From contig NC_037254.1 in NCBI RefSeq assembly GCF_000002425.4, positions 20,251,418-20,315,417 on the forward strand: a stretch of 64,000 bases of DNA, read 5' to 3'. The notes under the pieces were generated by a model. It worked only from the letters and a program-made list of their open reading frames with translations, was not told the origin of the DNA and did no database searches. Source of the stretch: Physcomitrium patens (Eukaryota; Streptophyta; Bryopsida; Funariales; Funariaceae). Made by a program: the position numbers and the translations under genes. Of this stretch, positions 60,253 through 64,000 are shown piece by piece. Numbering within the stretch: position 1 is the first letter of the stretch; each line of letters begins with the position of its first letter.

Positions 60253-63200
60253 ATGCAGTTGGAACCTTGTACAATTCCTAATGAAGGTCCTATCCTCTCC
60301 TCAGAACCCTCTCCTTGTTTTATAATAGACTTATATTTAGGATCTAAGAATTACAAAGCCTCTGCTTTATTAGATTCAGGAGCCTCAGCATGTTTTTTAG
60401 ATGAACAATTTGTTAAAAGTCGTAAAATACCTTTTGTACAGAAACCTAAACAAGTACATGTAGAAGTCATAGATGGTCGTCCCTTGTCTTCTGGAGATGT
60501 CACTCATGAAACTCATCCTATAAAAGTAACAATACACGGTCATGATAGCTACATAGCTTTTAACATAATTAAATCCCCGTCCAATATAGTTATTTTAGGT
60601 TTATCCTGGCTAGAAAAATATAACCCTCGAATAGATTGGAATTCGCATAAATTTGACTTTTCCAAGAGCGTTATTAATAGTTCTACTAACCAAGTAAAAA
60701 ATTATAAGTCTAGTATAGTAAAACCCGCACTGATAGGTGCAAAAGCATTTATACATGCAGCAAAAGAAGGATCAACTTTTGCTATTTATGCTGCACCTAT
60801 TTCTGAAAACGTAAAGACTTCAAGTGGCATTCCAAGTCAATATCATGAGTATGAAGACGTTTTTGAGAAAAAGAATGCAGATATTCTTCCTGAGCATCGT
60901 CCATATGATTGTTCAATCGACCTCAAGGAAGGAACTCAGCCCCCATTTGGACCAATTTACAGTTTATCGCAAGATGAGATGGCTGAACTCAAGACATATA
61001 TTGACGAGAATTTAGCGAAGAATTTCATACGCCATTCAAAATCTCCAGTAGGAGCTCCAATTCTATTCGTAAAGAAAAAAGATGGATCTTTACGAATGTG
61101 TGTTGATTATCGAGGATTCAACAAGATCACAATCAAGAATAGGTATCCATTACCTTTGATATCAGGACTCCTTGACCAGTTGAATCAAGCTAAGATCTAT
61201 ACAAAAATAGATCTAAGAGGAGCATATAATCTAGTACGGATCAAAGAAGGAGATGAATGAAAGACTGCGTTTCGAACCAGGTATGGACATTTCGAATATA
61301 ATGTCATGCCCTTTGGACTCACGAATGCACCAGCTGCTTTTCAACATCTCATGAATGATGTATTTCGTGAATTCTTAGACAATTTTGTCGTCTGCTATCT
61401 AGACGATATCCTGATCTATTCTAAGAACGTCGAAGAACATGAAATACATATTCGTCAAGTATTACAAAAACTTAGAGATGCAGGATTGTACGCCAAGATG
61501 GAAAAGTGTGTATTTCACACTACTCAAGTTGACTTTTTAGGATACATCATTTCAAATGATGGTCTCATGATGGATTCTAAGAAAGTCCAAACAATCATGG
61601 ATTGGAAGATTCCAAGGACAGTAAGAGATGTCCAATGTTTCTTGGGATTTGCCAATTACTATCGGATCTTCATCAAAGATTTCTCATGAGTTGCAGCTCT
61701 ACTTACACGCTTGACTAGTAAAGATAAATTTCAATGGAATCAAGAAGCGGAAGCAGCATTTGAAGCCTTGAAGACATCGTTTGTCTCTGCACCAGTCTTA
61801 TATCGTGTTGACTTTTCCAAGGCATTTTTTATGGAAACAGATGCATCAGATTTTGCCTTGGATGCAGTTTTATCACAAATGGGAACAGATGACAAACTTC
61901 ATCCGATAGCTTTTCATTCAAGAAAATTCTCAGCAGCCGAGATCAATTATGAGATCCACGATAAAGAACTTCTTGCGATCGTGGATTCCTTTCAAGAATG
62001 GCGTCATTATCTAGAAGGTGCTTCTAGTCCAGTCACTGTGTATACAGATCACAAGAACCTCAGGTATTTCATGTCAACACGCGTGTTGAATCGTCGTCAA
62101 GCTCGTTGGAGTATGTCTTTGTCAAGATTCGAATTCATTATCACTTATTGGCAAAGAAAACAACAAGGTTTATCCAATGCCTTATCTAGACGTTCTTATT
62201 TTGCACCAAAAGAAGGAGATGCAACTTTTGAGCAACAAAGAACGATCCTCTTGAAACCGGAGCAATTTCATCTCCGAGCAATGAAATCAACATTGACTGT
62301 TGATTCAACTTTTCTCAAGCAAATCCAGTCCAGTATGTCCTCAGACCCTCTTGTTCATGATATCGAGAATAATTCTTCCAAGTCTCATGATTCTTCTAAG
62401 TTCGAGTTCAAGAATAATCTATTATATTTTGAAGAACGCCTATATGTTCCAGAAGGAGAAGCACGTTTACGTGTTCTTCAAGCACGTCATGACTTTCCAG
62501 CAGCACGGCACTTTGGATATAATAAGACTTTGGAACTCATATCAAGAGATTTTTGGTGGCCACAAATGTCGAAGTCAGTCAAAGACTTTGTACAATCATG
62601 TGATATTTGTTCAAGATCAAAAATTCCTCGTCATCGACCTTACGGACTTCTTCAGCCATTACCTATACCAGAACAACCATGGTCTTCTGTTTCTATGGAT
62701 TTCATCACAGATCTTCCAAGCTCAAGATCTTATGATTCTATATTTGTGATAGTAGATCGTTTCACCAAGATGGCACATTTTGTGCCATGTACAAAATCTA
62801 TCACAGGTGAAGAAACAGCTAAGCTTTTCATTGATAATATCTATCGCTATCATGGATTACCTAAAGATATCATATCGGATAGGGGAACTCAATTTGTGTC
62901 AAGATTTTGGAGGACCCTTTTCAAGATTTTAAAAGTGGACATAAAGCTATCTTCGGCTTTCCATCCTCAAACTGATGGACAAACAGAGCGCGTAAACCAA
63001 GTCTTGGAGCAGTATTTAAGGTGTACTATCAACTACCAACAAGATGATTGGACAACCCTTCTGCCATTGGCAGAGTTTGCTTATAATAATACGGTACATT
63101 CTTCCATGCAACAAACACCTTTCTTTGCCAATTATGGCTATCATCCATGACTTGATACTTTTGATTTTTCAAAAGTTGATAATCCTGCAGCAGAAGATAT

Positions 63201-63741
63201 GGCAAATCGGTTGTCAGAGTTACATGCAATAATAAAGATGCAATTGAAGGTAGCTCAAGAACGACAAAAGATAAACGCAAATCTATATCGTAAGGAGCAA
63301 CCTCAAATCAACGTGGGTGATAAGGTATGGCTACTTCGTCGCAATATCAAGACTACTCGACCTTGTGACAAGTTGGACTATCGTAGGCTTGGCCCCTTTT
63401 CTGTTTCTGAACAGATCAACCCAGTTGCATATCGGTTACATCTACCGGAGTCAATGAAGATCTATCTTGTATTTCACGTGTCTCTTCTTGAACCATATAA
63501 GACAGTGGATATACAAGGAAGAAGACAAATGCCACCGCCTCCTATAGAAGTAGATAATAATGAAGAATTTGAGGTGGAAGAGATATTAGACTCAAGGCGG
63601 CTCCGAAATAAGCTAGAATATCTTGTTCATTGGCACGGATATGATATTAGTGAACGCACATGGGAGCCATCCAGGAATCTAGCAAATGCATCAGCTAAAG
63701 TCAAAGTTTTTCATCAACGACATCCATCGAAACCAAGATAA
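60253..63741 (+). pseudogene. Pol polyprotein, broken, subfamily 1 copy 3
   Basis: 1162 codons. Protease active site [10 protein letters not shown] near 60366; RT from about 60960 with YLDD at about 61396-61407; RNase H (METDASDFAL, about 61830); integrase zinc finger ending CDICSRSK (about 62600) and core aspartates at SMDFITDL (62695) and SDRGTQF (62875); chromodomain LEYLVHWHGYDISERTWEP at 63614-63670. Only three stops: TGA 61258 and 61687 (in all copies) and 63148 (shared with copy 2). The 479 codons of RNase H and integrase between them are open. Confidence 0.9.
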
Positions 63742-63835
63742 AAATCTCTCTTATAAAAGAGACAAGATTGAGGCAAGATAACATTCAATTTCTTATCCTT
63801 GTTTGTAACTTCTTTGCATTTGTGACGCTAATTAG

Positions 63836-64000
63836 ATGGAGAGCCAACAACCAGCGGATTCAACTCAAGAACCTTCGTTTGCTGACCTGCCGGATGAGAC
63901 ATTACGATTGTCACAACCTTCAAGACGACGCAATCGAGATGAAGATCTTCAAGAACGACATGTTCTTCCTTGAACAGATGGTGAGATACAACGCGTTTGG
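63836..64000 (+). pseudogene. ORF3, subfamily 1 copy 3, cut by window end
   Basis: ATG 63836 (MESQQPADSTQEPSF), 95 bp after the pol stop and in a different frame. It has the mid-frame TGA typical of subfamily 1 and continues past the window. Confidence 0.6.

Larger units (their letters stand above)
58484..64000 (+). mobile_element. Ty3/gypsy chromovirus, subfamily 1 copy 3 (3' end beyond window)
   Basis: Plus-strand copy: 5' LTR 58484-59034, gag 59243-60247, pol 60253-63741, ORF3 from 63836. Left flank attac (58479-58483). It is the best-preserved element in the window, with three stops in pol and two in gag. Its 3' LTR and right flank lie outside. Confidence 0.92.

Noticed and set aside
60224-60256. 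Classical X-XXY-YYZ slippery heptamer at the gag-pol overlap
   Set aside because: The -1 frame overlap is real, but I could not find a matching heptamer; re-initiation at the pol ATG is equally possible.

Overview
The window is nuclear DNA of a land plant, most likely a moss (Physcomitrium patens or a relative). I infer this from two genes with introns, a plant-type proteinaceous RNase P (PRORP) and a cytochrome P450 of the CYP703 type, set beside very AT-rich DNA full of chromodomain Ty3/gypsy elements. No database search was possible, so the species is an inference.

Layout. 1-950 is AT-rich DNA. 951-13699 is a minus-strand gypsy chromovirus ('subfamily 2, copy 1') with perfect atatc target duplications; a second one ('subfamily 1, copy 1', 2301-8668) sits inside its pol end. 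13700-29760 is the gene island: a possible small membrane-protein gene (16222-16816, +), PRORP (10 exons, 21654 to 17405, -) and the CYP703-like P450 (3 exons, 24348 to 22546, -). 29761-35567 is an AT-rich desert with microsatellites and one GC-richer islet. From 35568 to the end there is a nest: a decayed plus-strand Ty1/copia element (5' LTR 35568-35841) is split by subfamily 2 copy 2 (40141-57857, -). That copy is split near its polypurine tract by a different chromovirus, 'family B' (40713-52031, -). Family B is split in its RT domain by subfamily 1 copy 2 (43086-49476, -). The copia remnant resumes at 57863-58483 and is cut again by subfamily 1 copy 3 (58484 to beyond 64000, +).

How the parts relate. 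The insertion order can be read from the nest: copia is oldest, then subfamily 2, then family B, with subfamily 1 youngest. LTR pair similarity agrees (subfamily 1 pairs nearly identical, subfamily 2 pairs clearly diverged). No element looks autonomous. Every gag-pol has stop codons, many shared between copies at different sites, and nearly all are C-to-T or G-to-A changes.

The most interesting signal is a third open reading frame, ORF3, about 140 codons, between the pol stop and the 3' LTR. It is exactly 423 bp in the four complete copies of subfamilies 1 and 2 and has a recognisable divergent homologue in family B. Others are a roughly 3.7 kb near-identical tract shared by the two subfamily 2 copies (probable ectopic gene conversion), a short conversion tract in integrase of subfamily 1 copy 1, perfect heat-shock-element arrays in the family B LTRs, and two perfect hairpins in the subfamily 1/2 LTRs, one next to the TATA box.
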